6,221 nt of DNA, taken from contig SLMY01000080.1 of NCBI GenBank assembly GCA_007133255.1, positions 1-6,221 of the forward strand. Direction: 5' to 3'. Positions within the stretch are counted from its first letter, which is position 1; every line of letters starts with the position of its first letter. Both the position numbers and the translations under genes were made by a program. The notes beneath the pieces were generated by a model, which saw only the letters and a list, made by a program, of their open reading frames with translations, was not told where the DNA came from and made no database searches. Below are positions 5,198 to 6,221 of the stretch, piece after piece. Source of the DNA: Clostridiales bacterium (lineage in GTDB: Bacteria; Bacillota; Clostridia; Saccharofermentanales; UBA5734).

Positions 5198-6221
5198 TCA
5201 TCTGCTGACAACTAAAATATCCCTGTCGCCACCGGTCAGACATTCAGGTTCATCCCGGCGCACCAGAAAAGTTTCTTCCACACCAACCATACCTGTCCCG
5301 GGCAAACCACATTTGGGCTCCAGTGCTACAACCATGTTTTCCAGCAACGGCTGTTTTTGCTTGACAGCGATAACAGGCAATTCATCTATCTGCAGCCCAA
5401 CGCCATGACCAAAAAAACGAACAGCTTCTTCGCCAACACCCATAAAGTCTCTGGTCAGGCCATTTGGCAGACTATGTGAAACCTCATTATATATTTGTTC
5501 TGGTATGGCACCTGCTATTAACCTGCTTGTCAACTGTTTCATCACCTGTCTGCAGGCGCTGTGAGCGGTGACCGCCTCATCTGAAGGGTCGCGGCCAAAA
5601 GAATAAACTTGTGTTTTATCGCTGTGGTAACCCGCTACGCCATAGCCAACATCGACAAAAACCAGATCACCTTTTTTCAGATGTCTTGTCCGGCAGCCGA
5701 CAATCGGCACAGCTGGTGACATGCCTCGCATACCGCCAGGCCCGTCAAAATTAGTTGGATACATAGAATGATCGCCAAAACCCATCTGGCCTATCACCAT
5801 CTCCATTTGAAACATGCCAAACCGAGACAAACCCTGATACCCAAGTTTGACCATCGCCTGGTACAAGTCAGCCAGAAAATCAGTTTCCGACATATTTTCC
5901 TGCAATAAAGAAGGAATGATCTCATTCATGACAATGCCATGCTGGCGTCCGGATTCTCTGATTAATGCCAGTTCATCCGCGTCCTTAACCGCTCGCTGAG
6001 CCAGAATAACCGGATCTAGCGCTTTTATTTTTTCAAAGTTAAACACACGCTGAAACCGCTGCAGCATCGCGACCGGCATCGCGTTTAGCTCAAGATAAAC
6101 ACAACCCAGATTCGCAGGCAGCTCATTAAGCATATCGCGATAACTGCGCATTTTTATAATTTGTTTTAGAGGTGACTCGTCTAGTGCCCGCTGATAACTC
6201 TTTCTGACATAATAATAAACG
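5198..6221 (-). CDS. M24 family metallopeptidase (Xaa-Pro peptidase/creatinase type), N-terminus outside the window
   Basis: Visible coding covers about 340 residues of a pita-bread-fold peptidase. Counting from the in-frame Met at 6151, the two-metal site is complete: Asp 167 (VFVDVGYG), Asp 178 (YHSDKTQ), His 249 (GHGVGLQIDELP), Glu 278 (ALEPKCG) and Glu 292 (GVEETFLV). These are the ligands of aminopeptidase P/prolidase enzymes, which cleave X-Pro bonds in the cytoplasm, though exact specificity cannot be read. Met 6151 is not the real start. The frame is open to the right edge, no ribosome binding site precedes that ATG, and the extra residues (YYYVRKSYQRALDES, then PLKQII) resemble the N-terminal creatinase-like domain of this family. 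The gene is therefore cut by the window. The YitT-family gene follows after 28 nt in the same direction. Confidence 0.9.
   Translation of the reverse strand, partial: VYYYVRKSYQRALDESPLKQIIKMRSYRDMLNELPANLGCVYLELNAMPVAMLQRFQRVFNFEKIKALDPVILAQRAVKDADELALIRESGRQHGIVMNEIIPSLLQENMSETDFLADLYQAMVKLGYQGLSRFGMFQMEMVIGQMGFGDHSMYPTNFDGPGGMRGMSPAVPIVGCRTRHLKKGDLVFVDVGYGVAGYHSDKTQVYSFGRDPSDEAVTAHSACRQVMKQLTSRLIAGAIPEQIYNEVSHSLPNGLTRDFMGVGEEAVRFFGHGVGLQIDELPVIAVKQKQPLLENMVVALEPKCGLPGTGMVGVEETFLVRRDEPECLTGGDRDILVVSR

Noticed and set aside
5170..5211. TTG 5211 as the start of the YitT-family gene
   Set aside because: Weak upstream site and overlap with the preceding gene; ATG 5169 has a near-ideal GGAGG at 7 nt.
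6149..6174. ATG 6151 as the start of the M24 peptidase, with TATAAT-like bases nearby
   Set aside because: No ribosome binding site precedes it, the frame stays open to the edge, and the upstream residues fit the family's N-terminal domain. The TATAAT-like bases lie inside coding sequence.

Overview
The window looks like chromosomal DNA from a Gram-positive bacterium, probably an anaerobic member of the Bacillota. The evidence is strong purine-rich ribosome binding sites (AGGAGG, GGGAGG), densely packed operons, an energy-coupling factor (ECF) type importer and a YitT-family membrane protein. No species can be named from the sequence. There are no RNA genes, insertion sequences, CRISPR arrays or long gene-free stretches; almost every base is coding.

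Positions 1-4208 hold a forward operon of overlapping genes. In order they are: the last codons of an upstream gene (possibly the substrate-binding S component); a membrane-anchored extracytoplasmic protein with a degenerate sulfite-oxidase/molybdopterin-oxidoreductase-like domain; two ECF ATPases; the EcfT transmembrane coupling protein; a MobB-type P-loop protein with an added cysteine cluster and C-terminal domain; and a small APH/RIO-like kinase-fold protein. Most junctions overlap (ATGA at 61, 618 and 1391, 11 nt at 2049, 17 nt at 3531), so the genes are probably made together.

Positions 4216-6221 hold a reverse-strand pair that converges on this operon. An M24 metallopeptidase (Xaa-Pro peptidase/creatinase type) runs off the right edge, so its N-terminal domain is outside the window. 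It is followed after 28 nt by a complete YitT-family membrane protein with a C-terminal DUF2179 domain. These two look like ordinary housekeeping genes.

The forward operon is the interesting part. An ECF importer core with dedicated, compact ATPases is linked to two proteins from molybdenum-cofactor families (a SUOX-like surface protein and a Cys-rich MobB) and to an unassigned kinase. The inferred picture is an uptake and processing system for a ligand related to molybdenum/tungsten or to the pterin cofactor. The S component that would define the substrate is not visible, so the substrate remains a hypothesis.
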